This document shows, one piece after another, positions 9,077 through 18,390 of a DNA stretch of 64,000 bases. This DNA is from JAGVGT01 sp963807225 (GTDB lineage Bacteria > Desulfobacterota > Desulfobulbia > Desulfobulbales > JAGXFP01): the NCBI GenBank assembly GCA_963807225.1, contig CAWEAD010000005.1, forward strand, positions 1 through 64,000, in the 5' to 3' direction. Each line of letters starts with the position of its first letter. Positions within the stretch are counted from its first letter, which is position 1. The notes under the pieces are model-generated. The model saw only the letters and a program-made list of their open reading frames with translations, did no database searches and was not told the DNA's origin. The position numbers and the translations under genes are program-made.

Positions 9077-9107
9077 AAGGGCTGGTCATCCGACCAGCCC
9101 TTTTTTT
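9077..9107 (+). terminator. Rho-independent terminator after tRNA-Cys
   Basis: An 11-bp perfect stem, AAGGGCTGGTC (9077-9087) with GACCAGCCCTT (9092-9102), closes a 4-base loop and runs into seven Ts. Because the flanks are A- and T-rich it could also stop transcripts of the convergent isochorismatase gene. Confidence 0.9.
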
Positions 9108-9110
9108 ATG

Positions 9111-9671
9111 CTATTTCAGGAAAGGCAGGAGCTCTTTGAAGGCTGGAGTACCGGCCTGGTTCAAGAGTTCGTAAAGCACCATCTCGGTGCTGGCCACCAC
9201 TGCGCCCAGTTCCCGCATCCGGGCCAGGCCGATCTCATAATTCTTCACGGTCCGCGAGGACACGGCATCAGCGGGAACCACTACCTGGAAGCCTTCCCGC
9301 AATGCCCCCAGTACCGTCTGGTAGATACAGATGTGGGTCTCGACTCCGCAGACGATCAGGGTATCCACCGCCGGCCGCAATCGGTTGACCCGGGCCTGAA
9401 CCTCGGGGTTGCCGAAGCAGCTGAAATGCATCTTGTCCAGCGGGGTAACGCCTTCCAGTTCGGCTTGTACTTCCGGGATCAGCCCGCCGATCCGGGCCGC
9501 GTACTGGGTGGTGGCCACCACCGGCATCTGCAGCACCTTGGCGCCCTTAAGCAGCAAGACGGTATTGCGGGCCACTTCTTCCCGGCCGCTGATTACCGGC
9601 ATCAACCTCTCCTGGATATCGACCACCAGCAAAGCACAGTGCGCCGGGATCAGAAACTCGGGTACCTTCAT
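9111..9671 (-). CDS. Isochorismatase-family cysteine hydrolase
   Basis: This 186-residue alpha/beta hydrolase has the family triad. The Asp is in ALLVVDIQ (Asp18), the Lys in PLDKMHFSCF (near residue 80) and the nucleophilic Cys in GVETHICIYQT (near residue 115). GVETHIC is the hallmark of the nicotinamidase/isochorismatase superfamily, in particular the YcaC-like amidases. Substrate cannot be assigned from sequence. It is transcribed alone, convergent with the tRNA unit. Confidence 0.87.
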   Translation of the reverse strand: MKVPEFLIPAHCALLVVDIQERLMPVISGREEVARNTVLLLKGAKVLQMPVVATTQYAARIGGLIPEVQAELEGVTPLDKMHFSCFGNPEVQARVNRLRPAVDTLIVCGVETHICIYQTVLGALREGFQVVVPADAVSSRTVKNYEIGLARMRELGAVVASTEMVLYELLNQAGTPAFKELLPFLK

Positions 9672-9819
9672 GACAATCTCACCTTTTTTCCATTATAGCG
9701 GTTGAGTCCGGGGTATACTTCCCGGTAAATTGGCAGGTGTAAAAAATACCGGGAAGTATGGGCCGGAGCAACCATTATCCAACCGCCGGCTTAAGGCCTG
9801 GCCGCTCGATGGGAAAATC

Positions 9820-11193
9820 ATGCTGATCAAAGAACTGCTGCAAAGCCAGCCCTCCGGCCGTGAAGTCGTGGCGCGGGGTTGGGTCCGGACCCGGCGCGAT
9901 GCCAGGGACTTCTCTTTTGTGGAAATCAACGACGGCTCATGCCTGAAGAACCTGCAGGTCATCGCCGGACGCGAACTGGATGGTTACGCGGATACGGTGC
10001 TGAAGCTAACCACCGGCTGCGCCGTGTCGGTAACCGGCCATCTGTCCGCCTCACCCGCCGCCGGCCAGGCGGTGGAACTCAAGGCCGGCCGAATCGAGGT
10101 CCTGGGTTGGTCGCCGCCTGAAACCTATCCCCTGCAGAAGAAGCATCATTCCTTCGAGTTCCTGCGGGAGATCGCCCACCTGCGCCCTCGCACCAACAGC
10201 CTGGGGGCAATGCTGCGCATCCGCAGCAGTCTTTCCCTGGCAGTGCATCGTTTTTTTCAGGAGGAAGGATTCTTTCTGATCCACACCCCGATTATCACCA
10301 CCAGCGATTGCGAAGGAGCCGGAGAAATGTTCACGGTGACCACCTTGAACACCGCTCAACTCGCCAAGGGAGGCGAGCCCTTCGCCGGCGATTTCTTTGG
10401 CCGGCGAGCCGGACTTACCGTCAGCGGCCAACTGGAGGCCGAGGCCCTGGCCCTGGCCCTGGGCCGGGTCTACACTTTCGGCCCCACCTTTCGGGCCGAG
10501 AATTCCAACACCAGCCGGCACCTGGCCGAATTCTGGATGATCGAACCGGAAATGGCCTTCTGCGACCTGGCGGAAGATGCAGCTCTGGCCGAGCGTTGCC
10601 TGCGTTATCTGATCAATCATGTACTCCAAGAGTGCGGTGAAGATCTGGAACTGTTCAACAAATTCGTCGACAAAACCCTCTTGGCCCGACTGGCTCTGGT
10701 GGCCGGGCAAGACTTCGCCCGAATCACTTACACCGAAGCGGTGCGGGTTCTAACCAAGGCCGGAGTCGAGTTCAGCTTTCCAGTTAGCTGGGGAGGCGAT
10801 CTGCAGTCTGAGCACGAGCGTTTCCTGGCCGAGGAGGTTTTTCGCAAACCGGTGATCGTCACTGACTACCCGGCCAGCCTCAAGCCATTCTACATGAGGG
10901 AAAACGATGACGGCCGCACCGTGGCGGCCATGGACATCCTGCTGCCCGGAATCGGCGAGATCGTCGGCGGCAGCCAGCGCGAGGAACGCTTCGAAGTGCT
11001 GGAGCGGCGGATGACGGCGGCCGGGCTCGATCTAGACACCTACAGCTGGTATCTGGACCTGCGACGTTACGGCTCGGTGCCCCACGCCGGCTTCGGGGTG
11101 GGCTTCGAGCGCTTGGTTCAGTTCGTTACTGGCTTGACCAACATCCGCGAGGCCATTCCCTTCCCCCGCACCCCGGGGCACGCCGAATTTTAA
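9820..11193 (+). CDS. asnS: Asparaginyl-tRNA synthetase
   Basis: This class II aminoacyl-tRNA synthetase has an N-terminal OB-fold anticodon-binding domain (VARGWVRTRRD, then FSFVEINDGSCLKNLQV) and a catalytic core with TFGPTFRAENSNTSRHLAEFWM (motif 2) and GVGFERLVQF (motif 3). GLTNIREAIPFPRTPGHAEF ends the protein. HLAEFWMIEPE with an Asn-type active site distinguishes it from AspRS. I choose the ATG at 9820, giving 457 residues and matching the usual ~460. The frame opens 30 codons earlier at 9730, but that stretch is not conserved-looking. Confidence 0.93.
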   Translation: MLIKELLQSQPSGREVVARGWVRTRRDARDFSFVEINDGSCLKNLQVIAGRELDGYADTVLKLTTGCAVSVTGHLSASPAAGQAVELKAGRIEVLGWSPPETYPLQKKHHSFEFLREIAHLRPRTNSLGAMLRIRSSLSLAVHRFFQEEGFFLIHTPIITTSDCEGAGEMFTVTTLNTAQLAKGGEPFAGDFFGRRAGLTVSGQLEAEALALALGRVYTFGPTFRAENSNTSRHLAEFWMIEPEMAFCDLAEDAALAERCLRYLINHVLQECGEDLELFNKFVDKTLLARLALVAGQDFARITYTEAVRVLTKAGVEFSFPVSWGGDLQSEHERFLAEEVFRKPVIVTDYPASLKPFYMRENDDGRTVAAMDILLPGIGEIVGGSQREERFEVLERRMTAAGLDLDTYSWYLDLRRYGSVPHAGFGVGFERLVQFVTGLTNIREAIPFPRTPGHAEF

Positions 11194-11349
11194 TCGAGTC
11201 CAGGATAGGCAAAGATCAACCGTTATCTTGAGGTTGCCCCAGATGGCAGGAGACGTCCCCATTGGCTGACCTTAGGGAGATATCGGAAAAGGGAAATATA
11301 AGGCAAAGATCTGTAAAGGATCAGGCAAATCCGGGGTGCCTGTGAACCC

Positions 11350-11832
11350 TTACGCCATCAGATAAAAGCCCAGCGCCTTGTCTTGAGTGCTGGGATCGAG
11401 GAACTCACAGCCGAGGTAATTTTGTTTGACCAACCGGACCACCACCCTCTTTTCAATCAAGGAACCGTGTTGGTCGTTGAGGTTGAACTTGACCCGCAAC
11501 TCGTCGCCGACCTGGTTGTTGTTCATCCCGATTACCTGAGCGCCGATGCCGCCCTTGGAAATATTCTGGATCAACAGTTTTCCCCGCACCCCTTCCTTGT
11601 TCAGCCCGAAGAAGTCGCCGGTCAGTTTGGTTACCTTGCGGTAATTCTTCCGAAACTCCAGATTGACGGTAAAGATATTCTGGCATTTGCAGCGAACCTT
11701 GACGATATGCCGCTCACCTTTGAAATCATGTACCTTCGAGATCTTGGTAGCCTCGCAGAATGGGCATTTCAAGACCGCAAATCCTTCCTGGTTGACATAA
11801 ACCTTCTGGATATCATCTTTGCTTTCTGCCAT
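11350..11832 (-). CDS. PilZ domain protein with N-terminal Cys pairs
   Basis: The ~160-residue protein begins with a possible zinc-ribbon (LKCPFCEATK, then VRCKCQN). A PilZ-like domain follows: FRKNYRK (the RXXXR-type c-di-GMP contact) and NISKGGIG (the D/NXSXXG motif). PilZ domains bind cyclic di-GMP and control motility or exopolysaccharide output. I place the start at the Met preceded by GGAAGG seven bases upstream, eight codons inside the longest frame, whose first Met is at 11856. It stands alone between asnS and a C_GCAxxG_C_C gene. Confidence 0.75.
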   Translation of the reverse strand: MAESKDDIQKVYVNQEGFAVLKCPFCEATKISKVHDFKGERHIVKVRCKCQNIFTVNLEFRKNYRKVTKLTGDFFGLNKEGVRGKLLIQNISKGGIGAQVIGMNNNQVGDELRVKFNLNDQHGSLIEKRVVVRLVKQNYLGCEFLDPSTQDKALGFYLMA

Positions 11833-11944
11833 AACGAAACCTTCCATTATAAACATTGGCCTGCTGCCTTGCGGCCCATCGACGCAAAATCATTCTATGC
11901 CTAACATCCACATTTTAACAATAATTTTTAACACAACTAAATAT

Positions 11945-12553
11945 TTATTCATCGATTGCAAATTTTCCACCCGTTACCCGCTTCACCAAGGCTGAAAATC
12001 TGGAATCTTTATCAGCCAGAAATCCCCGGTTGACTCTCCCGGCCAGTTCCGGCCGCTCGGCCAGAATGAGCCTGGCCGTTTCCCCTGCGACCCAGCCGGT
12101 CAAACCCTGGCAGAAGTGTCTCCGTTCGCTTTTCCGCTCCCGGAAATCGGCGATCAGCTCCCGACAACACACCGAACCGGAACGTTCCCGGAAGCGATCA
12201 TGCAAACCGCCGACCAGCTGTTTGAAATTCTTTTTGCCCATACCTTCCGGGAGCCCGGGCCCTAGAAAGAGCCCAAGGGCCATGACCGCCCCGGACAAGG
12301 CCCCGCAGACGCAGCCGGAGCCACCGATCCCGCCTCCGAAGCCGCCACCCAGTCCCAGACAGGTTTCATCGGGCAAACCGCCGCCGAAACCACGGTTCAA
12401 AACCAGCAGCACCGCCTCGGAACAACTGAGGCCATGGTTTCGAAAGAGGTTTTCGGCCCGGTCGGCGACCAATTGAGCCAGCTCCCCCACATCGACGGCT
12501 GATGATTCCGCTGCCGCCTCCCGCCGCTTTCCAGATTTAATCAACTTCAACAT
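11945..12553 (-). CDS. C_GCAxxG_C_C family protein
   Basis: The 202-residue protein has the family pattern of an early Cys (LSCSEAVL), a Gly-rich loop with GGSGCVCGALSGAVMALG, and later cysteines in SVCCREL and RHFCQGL. The family is named for these cysteines and is common in anaerobes. A redox or metal role is presumed but not proven. The N-terminal ~30 residues are basic and extra to the core. A GGGAG ribosome-binding site precedes the ATG. It lies downstream of clpB on the same strand. Confidence 0.8.
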   Translation of the reverse strand: MLKLIKSGKRREAAAESSAVDVGELAQLVADRAENLFRNHGLSCSEAVLLVLNRGFGGGLPDETCLGLGGGFGGGIGGSGCVCGALSGAVMALGLFLGPGLPEGMGKKNFKQLVGGLHDRFRERSGSVCCRELIADFRERKSERRHFCQGLTGWVAGETARLILAERPELAGRVNRGFLADKDSRFSALVKRVTGGKFAIDE

Positions 12554-12623
12554 CGAAACTCCCTATCTCGTTGTCGATCGACATAATGGTTCATCAATCG
12601 GATCCTCGGCATACCGGCGGAAT

Positions 12624-15221
12624 TCAGTGCACGGTCGCCTTACTGAAGACCAACCCTTCCTCGTCCCGATCAACCACGATCCGATCACCTTCGGCGAAAT
12701 CGCCTTCCAACAGCAGCATGGCCAAGCGGTCCTGCAAGTGCCGCTGAATTGCCCGCTTCAAAGGCCGGGCGCCAAAGGCGGGATCATAGCCGACCTCAAT
12801 CAGGAAGTCACGGGCTCCATCTTTGATTTCGAGGCCGAACTTATGCTCGGCCAGCCGCTTCTCCAGCAATTCCAGCTGGATATCGATGATCTTGGCCAGT
12901 TCTTCCCGATTCAGGCTGTGGAAGATGATGGTCTCGTCGATCCGGTTCAGGAACTCCGGTTTAAAGTGACTGCGCAAAATTTCGTCGACCTGTCGCTTCG
13001 CCTCCACCCGTCCGGCCTCACCCAGTTCCATGATCATCTGGCTGCCCAGATTAGAGGTCATGATCAGGATGGTGTTCTTGAAATCCACCGTTCGTCCCTG
13101 ACCATCGGTGAGCCGGCCGTCGTCCAGGATCTGCAGCAGGACGTTGAAGACATCCGGATGGGCCTTCTCGATCTCATCGAAAAGCACCACCGAATAGGGC
13201 CGCCGGCGCACCGCTTCTGTCAGGTAACCGCCTTCGTCGTAACCCACGTACCCGGGAGGCGCCCCGATCAACCGGGCCACCGAATGCTTTTCCATGAACT
13301 CGCTCATGTCGATGCGGATCATGGCCCGGTCGCTGTCGAACAGGAAAATCGCCAGGGTCCTGGCCAACTCGGTCTTGCCGACCCCGGTGGGTCCCAGGAA
13401 GATAAAGGAGCCCAGGGGGCGATTGGGATCCTGTAGCCCGGCCCGCGAGCGCCTCACCGCGTTGGCCACCGCCCGGATCGCCTCTTCCTGACCGATTACT
13501 CGTTTGCCCAATTCAATCTCGGCCTGCAGCAGCTTTTCCTTCTCGCCGGTCAGGAGATTCGAAACCGGGATGCCGGTCCATTTGGCGACCACGCTGGCGA
13601 CATCCTCTTCGCCCACTTCCTCCTTAAGCATCTTGCGATCCTTTTGAATTTCGTTCAAATGGTGGCTTTCAGTCTCGAGTTGCCTTTCCCGTTCGGGGAT
13701 GCGACCGTATTTCAGTTCCGCCGCCAGGTTGTTGTTGCCCTGGCGGATGGCCTGCTGTTCCTCAATCCGCATCTCGTCGATTTCAGCCTTGATGGCCCGG
13801 ATCTTCTGAATGACGTCCTTCTCGAGCTGCCAATGGCCCTTCATGGAATTCAAGCTGTCATTGACCTCGGCCAGCTCACGCTCCACCTTGGCCAACCGCT
13901 CGCGGGAGAGCTTGTCTTTCTCCTTCTTCAGAGCCGCCTTTTCGATCTCCAGCTTGATGCGCTGGCGGTCTACCTCGTCGATTTCCTGCGGCATCGAGTC
14001 AATCTCGATGCGCAGCCGACTGGCCGCCTCGTCGATCAGGTCGATTGCCTTATCGGGCAAAAAGCGGTCGGTGATGTAACGGTTGGAAAGGGTGGCGGCG
14101 GCCACCGTGGCCGCATCCTGGATCCGTACCCCGTGATGCACCTCATACTTCTCCTTGATGCCGCGCAGGATGGCGATGGTATCCTCCACCGAAGGTTCCT
14201 TGACCAGAACCTGTTGGAATCGACGCTCCAGGGCCGGATCCTTTTCAATATATTTGCGATATTCATTTAAGGTAGTGGCTCCGACGCAATGCAGTTCACC
14301 GCGGGCCAGGGCGGGTTTCAGCATATTGGAGGCATCCATGCTGCCTTCGGCGGCGCCGGCCCCCACCAGGGTATGAATCTCGTCGATGAAGAGGATGATC
14401 TCCCCCTCACGCTTCTGGATCTCCTTCAGCACCGCCTTGAGACGGTCCTCGAACTCACCGCGATATTTGGCCCCGGCCACCAGGGAACCCATGTCCAGGG
14501 CAACCACCTGTTTGCCCCGCAAGGTCTCGGGGATATCGCCGTTGATGATACGCTGGGCCAATCCTTCAACGATGGCGGTCTTGCCGACGCCCGGTTCGCC
14601 GATCAGGACGGGATTATTCTTGGTCCGCCGGGAGAGAACCTGAATCACCCGCCGCACCTCGTCGTCCCGGCCGATCACCGGATCGAGCTTGCCCTGCCTG
14701 GCGACATCGGTAAGGTTACGGGCATATTTTTCCAGGGCCTGGTACTTGTCTTCCGGGTCCTGGTCGGTAACCCGTTGATTGCCTCGGATTTCAGCCAGAG
14801 CTTTTAAAAAGGCCTGCTGATCGACCCTTTGTCGCCGGCAGAGTTCGGCCACCGCGGTATCCTTCTCTTCCAACAGGGCCAGGAAGATATGCTCCAGACT
14901 GACGTACTCATCGTGCATGGAGGAAGCCACCCGGAACGACTTCTCCAATAGCCGGTGGGTTGCGGCTGCCAATGCTACCTGGCCGAAGCCGCCGCCGCTG
15001 ACCCGGGGCAATCTCTCGATCAGTTTCTCGGTTTCGGCCAGCAAATCAGCCGGCGTCACCCCGATTTTCTGCAGGACCGGCACCACCACGCTATCCGGCT
15101 CGCTCAACAACACCTTGAGCAGGTGCTCGGGTTGGATTTCCTGGTGCCCCAGCTCATAGGCCAGCCCCTGGGCAGCCTGGAGAGCGGCCTGTGATTTATG
15201 GGTAAATTTATCCATTTGCAT
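12624..15221 (-). CDS. clpB: ATP-dependent disaggregase ClpB
   Basis: The 865-residue product has the full ClpB layout. It runs from the N-terminal Clp repeat domain (DKFTHKSQAALQAAQ) to a first AAA module with GEPGVGKTAIVEG, a long coiled-coil middle domain (about residues 400-530) rich in Lys/Glu, and a second AAA module with GPTGVGKTELA and GYDEGGYLTEAVRR. The coiled coil and length separate it from ClpA and ClpC. It rescues aggregated proteins with DnaK. A GAGGA site precedes ATGCAA at the chosen start. A palindrome 37-51 bases upstream may regulate it. Confidence 0.96.
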   Translation of the reverse strand: MQMDKFTHKSQAALQAAQGLAYELGHQEIQPEHLLKVLLSEPDSVVVPVLQKIGVTPADLLAETEKLIERLPRVSGGGFGQVALAAATHRLLEKSFRVASSMHDEYVSLEHIFLALLEEKDTAVAELCRRQRVDQQAFLKALAEIRGNQRVTDQDPEDKYQALEKYARNLTDVARQGKLDPVIGRDDEVRRVIQVLSRRTKNNPVLIGEPGVGKTAIVEGLAQRIINGDIPETLRGKQVVALDMGSLVAGAKYRGEFEDRLKAVLKEIQKREGEIILFIDEIHTLVGAGAAEGSMDASNMLKPALARGELHCVGATTLNEYRKYIEKDPALERRFQQVLVKEPSVEDTIAILRGIKEKYEVHHGVRIQDAATVAAATLSNRYITDRFLPDKAIDLIDEAASRLRIEIDSMPQEIDEVDRQRIKLEIEKAALKKEKDKLSRERLAKVERELAEVNDSLNSMKGHWQLEKDVIQKIRAIKAEIDEMRIEEQQAIRQGNNNLAAELKYGRIPERERQLETESHHLNEIQKDRKMLKEEVGEEDVASVVAKWTGIPVSNLLTGEKEKLLQAEIELGKRVIGQEEAIRAVANAVRRSRAGLQDPNRPLGSFIFLGPTGVGKTELARTLAIFLFDSDRAMIRIDMSEFMEKHSVARLIGAPPGYVGYDEGGYLTEAVRRRPYSVVLFDEIEKAHPDVFNVLLQILDDGRLTDGQGRTVDFKNTILIMTSNLGSQMIMELGEAGRVEAKRQVDEILRSHFKPEFLNRIDETIIFHSLNREELAKIIDIQLELLEKRLAEHKFGLEIKDGARDFLIEVGYDPAFGARPLKRAIQRHLQDRLAMLLLEGDFAEGDRIVVDRDEEGLVFSKATVH

Positions 15222-15257
15222 AATATTTCCTCATCGGCATGCGGTGATCGGCTTGTT

Positions 15258-15272
15258 GTTTCATTGTGAAAC
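15258..15272. promoter_or_regulatory. Inverted repeat upstream of clpB
   Basis: GTTTCATTGTGAAAC is a perfect GTTTCA-N3-TGAAAC palindrome, 37-51 bases before the clpB start. It is not a CIRCE element and no clear sigma-32 promoter is seen. It may bind a heat-shock or other regulator; no protein can be named. Confidence 0.35.
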
Positions 15273-15401
15273 CCAAGCCTGGTAAGGGAAACCATCCCGG
15301 CACCAGGATTTTGGGTCAATCGAGAAGTTAAGTTTGTCTTTCCTTCCTGTCAAGCCAAGGACTTAGACGCAAAAGCCCCAACCACCAATATGAATATTTT
15401 A

Positions 15402-15432
15402 TTGACAATTTTATACCACTCTGTGGTATTCT
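15402..15432 (+). promoter_or_regulatory. Promoter with embedded TACCAC-N3-GTGGTA operator
   Basis: TTGACA (15402-15407) and an extended -10 TGGTATTCT (TATTCT at 15427-15432) form a promoter with a 19-base spacer. The inverted repeat ATACCAC-TCT-GTGGTAT (15413-15429) fills the spacer and reaches into the -10 box. A bound protein would block polymerase, suggesting autorepression by the HTH protein encoded just downstream. The half-sites match those at 50-64. Confidence 0.55.
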
Positions 15433-15499
15433 ATGATACCTTTACTATGAAACATAGGCGAGACAGCACAGTAATCTGCCCGGCAGGCTTGGAGTAATA

Positions 15500-15874
15500 G
15501 TGGATAGCAACGAATTTCTAAAAGCGCGAAAAGTTCTGGATAAGACCCAGAAACAGCTTGCCGAACTGCTGGGCATCTCCATCAAGGCGGTGCATAGCTA
15601 CGAACAGAGCTGGCGCAAGATTCCCTCGCATGTTGAACGTCAGATCTTCTTTCTCCTCTCCCGGACCAGGGCCAACGAAAAAAACATCAAACCCTGCTGG
15701 GTGGTGAAAAAATGCCCGCCCCAGCGCCGCAAACATTGTCCGGCCTGGGAATTTCAAGCCGGCAAACTCTGCTGGTTCATCAACGGCACGATCTGCGAGT
15801 GCAAGTCCCAGAAAAACTGGCAGGAAAAAATGAAGCTCTGTCGCTCCTGCGAGGTGCTGTCGGACTTGCTGTAG
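15500..15874 (+). CDS. HTH regulator with Cys-rich CW-type C-terminal domain
   Basis: The 124-residue protein has an N-terminal Cro/CI-type helix-turn-helix (about residues 15-37, TQKQLAELLGISIKAVHSYE). The second half holds eight cysteines at 66, 72, 80, 91, 99, 101, 114 and 117, several followed by Trp (CW at 66-67 and 91-92). That is the spacing of a metal or iron-sulfur site, resembling the two-CW domains of anaerobic delta-type proteobacteria. Start is GTG with GGAG five bases upstream. Its promoter contains a palindrome shared with the TraB gene, so it may be a redox- or metal-sensing autoregulator. Function is inferred. Confidence 0.72.
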   Translation: MDSNEFLKARKVLDKTQKQLAELLGISIKAVHSYEQSWRKIPSHVERQIFFLLSRTRANEKNIKPCWVVKKCPPQRRKHCPAWEFQAGKLCWFINGTICECKSQKNWQEKMKLCRSCEVLSDLL

Positions 15875-15947
15875 GCTTCACTTTCCGATAAAACATCTAA
15901 GGGTGGGTGTTCACCGCCCTGCCACCTCAACCAGCCAGGAGCTCAGC

Positions 15948-17207
15948 ATGACTTCCGAAAAATCTTGGTCTTTCAACACCAGGGTCATCCACGAGGGTAT
16001 GACCCCGAACGAATGGGAAGGGGCCACCCTGCCCCCGATCAGCCAGACTGCATCCCACCTGCATCAGACCGCGGAGAACCTGAGCCAGACCTTCGGCGGC
16101 AAGACTACCGACCACATCTACATGCGGCTCACCAACCCGACCAACCGGGTGCTGGAAAAGAAACTTGCCGGTCTCTCAAGCGGAGCCGGAGCGGTGGTGA
16201 TGGCCTCCGGTATGGCCGCCATCACCAATGGTTGCATGGCCCTGTTGCGGGCCGGCGACGAGTTCGTCAGCGGCAATTCGCTGTTCATGTCGAGCTACGT
16301 ACTGTTCGCCAATATCTTCAAGAAGTACAACATCACCGCCCGTCTGGTGGAGCCCACCGATCTCGGAGCTCTGGAAGCAGCCATAAATGAGCGGACCCGC
16401 TTTGTCTATCTGGAGACCATCGGCAACCCCAAGATGGATGTGCCGGATCTAACGGCGGCAGCAGAAATCGCCCACCGCCACGGCCTGCCGCTGCTGGTCG
16501 ATAATACCCTGGCCAGCCCCTGGCTTTGCCGCCCCTTGGATCTGGGGGCCGACGTGGTCATCGAGTCGACCACCAAGTACCTGAGCGGCCATGGCGATGC
16601 CTGCGGCGGCGTAGTCATTGACTCCGGCCGCTTCAACTGGGCGTCCAGCGGCCGTTTCCCGGACCTGGCCCCCTTTATCCAGCGCAAGGGCCCGCTGGCT
16701 TATCTGGACAAAGTCTGGCGCGAACACCACATCAACTTCGGCACCACCCAGGCTCCTCTCCACTCCTATCTTACCATGCTGGGACTCGATACCCTGGCCC
16801 TGCGCATGGAACGGCATATGGCCAACGCAGCCGAGATTGCCGCCTGGTTGGTCGACCATCCCAAGGTCCGTTGGGTCAACTATGCCGGTCTGGCCGCCCA
16901 TCCATCCCACACCAACGCCGCCCGCCAGTTCCAGGGCAAAGGCTTCGGCGGGGTTGTGGCCTTCGGCCTGGCCGATCAGGCGGAGTGCTTCCGTTTCATC
17001 AACAACCTGAAAATGGTCTATCACCTGGCCAACCTGGGCGATTGCAAGAGTCTGGTGATCCACCCCTACTCTTCGCAATACCTCTCCTTCCCCGAGGAAA
17101 TCCGGCAACAACTGGCTATCACCCCGGACCTGATCCGGCTTTCGGTGGGCATCGAGGACGTGGCCGACATTCGGGCGGATCTGGAACAGGCCCTGGCCAG
17201 GCTTTGA
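15948..17207 (+). CDS. metY: O-acetylhomoserine aminocarboxypropyltransferase (MetY)
   Basis: This PLP enzyme of the Cys/Met metabolism family makes homocysteine from O-acetylhomoserine and sulfide. The PLP lysine is in ESTTKYLSGHGD (near residue 209). The N-terminus has HIYMRLTNPTNRVLE and the C-terminus HPYSSQYLSFPEE and RLSVGIEDVADI, all typical. Start ATG at 15948 has AGGAG nine bases upstream and gives 419 residues; an upstream GTG at 15903 is less likely. metX follows 13 bases later, so substrate and enzyme are encoded together. No SAM riboswitch is visible in the short leader. Confidence 0.92.
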   Translation: MTSEKSWSFNTRVIHEGMTPNEWEGATLPPISQTASHLHQTAENLSQTFGGKTTDHIYMRLTNPTNRVLEKKLAGLSSGAGAVVMASGMAAITNGCMALLRAGDEFVSGNSLFMSSYVLFANIFKKYNITARLVEPTDLGALEAAINERTRFVYLETIGNPKMDVPDLTAAAEIAHRHGLPLLVDNTLASPWLCRPLDLGADVVIESTTKYLSGHGDACGGVVIDSGRFNWASSGRFPDLAPFIQRKGPLAYLDKVWREHHINFGTTQAPLHSYLTMLGLDTLALRMERHMANAAEIAAWLVDHPKVRWVNYAGLAAHPSHTNAARQFQGKGFGGVVAFGLADQAECFRFINNLKMVYHLANLGDCKSLVIHPYSSQYLSFPEEIRQQLAITPDLIRLSVGIEDVADIRADLEQALARL

Positions 17208-17220
17208 AATCCCGGCCTTA

Positions 17221-18387
17221 ATGAGCGAATATATCGAACACGACAGCCGGGGCGTCTCGGTTGGTCTCACCGAAAAGCTCTTCTATACCTTTGCCGAGCC
17301 TCCCGGTCAGCTGATCCTGGAAAGCGGCGCCCGCCTGGGCCCCGTCACCCTGGCCTACGAGATGGTCGGGCGGTTGAACGAAGCCCGCGACAACGTTATT
17401 CTGGTGACCCACGCCCTGACCGGCGACTCGCACCTGGCCGGCTACTATCACCGGGACGATCCCCGGCCGGGCTGGTGGGACATCATGATCGGCCCCGGCA
17501 AGGGAATTGACACCGACCACTACTGTGTGATTTGCGTCAATATTCTCGGCGGCTGCATGGGCTCCAGCGGTCCCTCCTCGCTTAACCCGGAAACCGGCCG
17601 CCCCTACGGCCTTACCTTCCCGCTGGTAACCATCGGCGACATGGTCAAGGCCCAGAAAGCGCTGCTTGACTACCTGGGGGTAACCAGCCTCCTGGCAGTA
17701 ATCGGCGGTTCGGTAGGCGGCATGCAGGCCCTGGAATGGAGCGTCCGTTACCCCGGCCAAGTCCGGGCCTGCATCCCACTGGCCACCACCAGCCATCACT
17801 CGGCCCTGGCTATCGCCTTCAACGAGATCGGCCGCCAGGCGGTGATGAGCGACCCGAATTTCAATAAGGGTGATTACTACGACGGCCCACGGCCCGACCT
17901 GGGATTGGCTCTGGCCCGGATGATCGGCCACGTCACCTACCTATCCGACGAGGCCCTGCGTCAGAAATTCGGCCGCCGTCTCCAGGATCGCCAGAATTTC
18001 TCCTTTAACTTCGACGCCGATTTCCAGGTGGAGAGCTATCTGCGCTACCAGGGCTCCAAGTTCGTCCAGCGCTTCGACGCCAATTCCTACCTATATATAA
18101 CCAAGGCGGCCGACTATTACGATTTGCGCCAGCAGCACGGCAACGGCTCGGCGGTGGAGGCCTTCGCCAAGACCCGGGCCAAGTTCCTGGTGGTCTCCTT
18201 CACCTCGGACTGGCTCTATCCCACCTACCAGTCCCGCGCCCTGGTCAAGGCCCTGAAGAAGAACGGCCTGGACGTCAGCTTCGTCGAAATCGAGGCTGAT
18301 TGCGGCCATGACGCCTTCCTGTTGCCCAATCCCCGCTTGGGCAACCTGATCGGCCGCTTCCTGGCCCGCGTTGCCGAGGAAGGTTGA
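17221..18387 (+). CDS. metX: Homoserine O-acetyltransferase MetX
   Basis: This 388-residue alpha/beta hydrolase-fold enzyme activates homoserine with acetyl-CoA (or a succinyl donor in some bacteria). The nucleophile Ser is in IGGSVGGMQALEW (near residue 164), with the Asp in TSDWLYP and the His in CGHDAFL near the C-terminus. NILGGCMGSSGPSS forms the oxyanion region. It lies between metY and metW with gaps of 13 and 3 bases, a standard methionine operon order. Confidence 0.94.
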   Translation: MSEYIEHDSRGVSVGLTEKLFYTFAEPPGQLILESGARLGPVTLAYEMVGRLNEARDNVILVTHALTGDSHLAGYYHRDDPRPGWWDIMIGPGKGIDTDHYCVICVNILGGCMGSSGPSSLNPETGRPYGLTFPLVTIGDMVKAQKALLDYLGVTSLLAVIGGSVGGMQALEWSVRYPGQVRACIPLATTSHHSALAIAFNEIGRQAVMSDPNFNKGDYYDGPRPDLGLALARMIGHVTYLSDEALRQKFGRRLQDRQNFSFNFDADFQVESYLRYQGSKFVQRFDANSYLYITKAADYYDLRQQHGNGSAVEAFAKTRAKFLVVSFTSDWLYPTYQSRALVKALKKNGLDVSFVEIEADCGHDAFLLPNPRLGNLIGRFLARVAEEG

Positions 18388-18390
18388 CGG

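Noticed and set aside
13644..14270. Long plus-strand open frame opposite clpB
   Set aside because: It is the antisense shadow of a GC-rich, strongly conserved gene; no motif or ribosome-binding site.
15875..15947. SAM riboswitch before metY
   Set aside because: The leader is under 80 bases and shows none of the conserved SAM-I or SAM-II elements.
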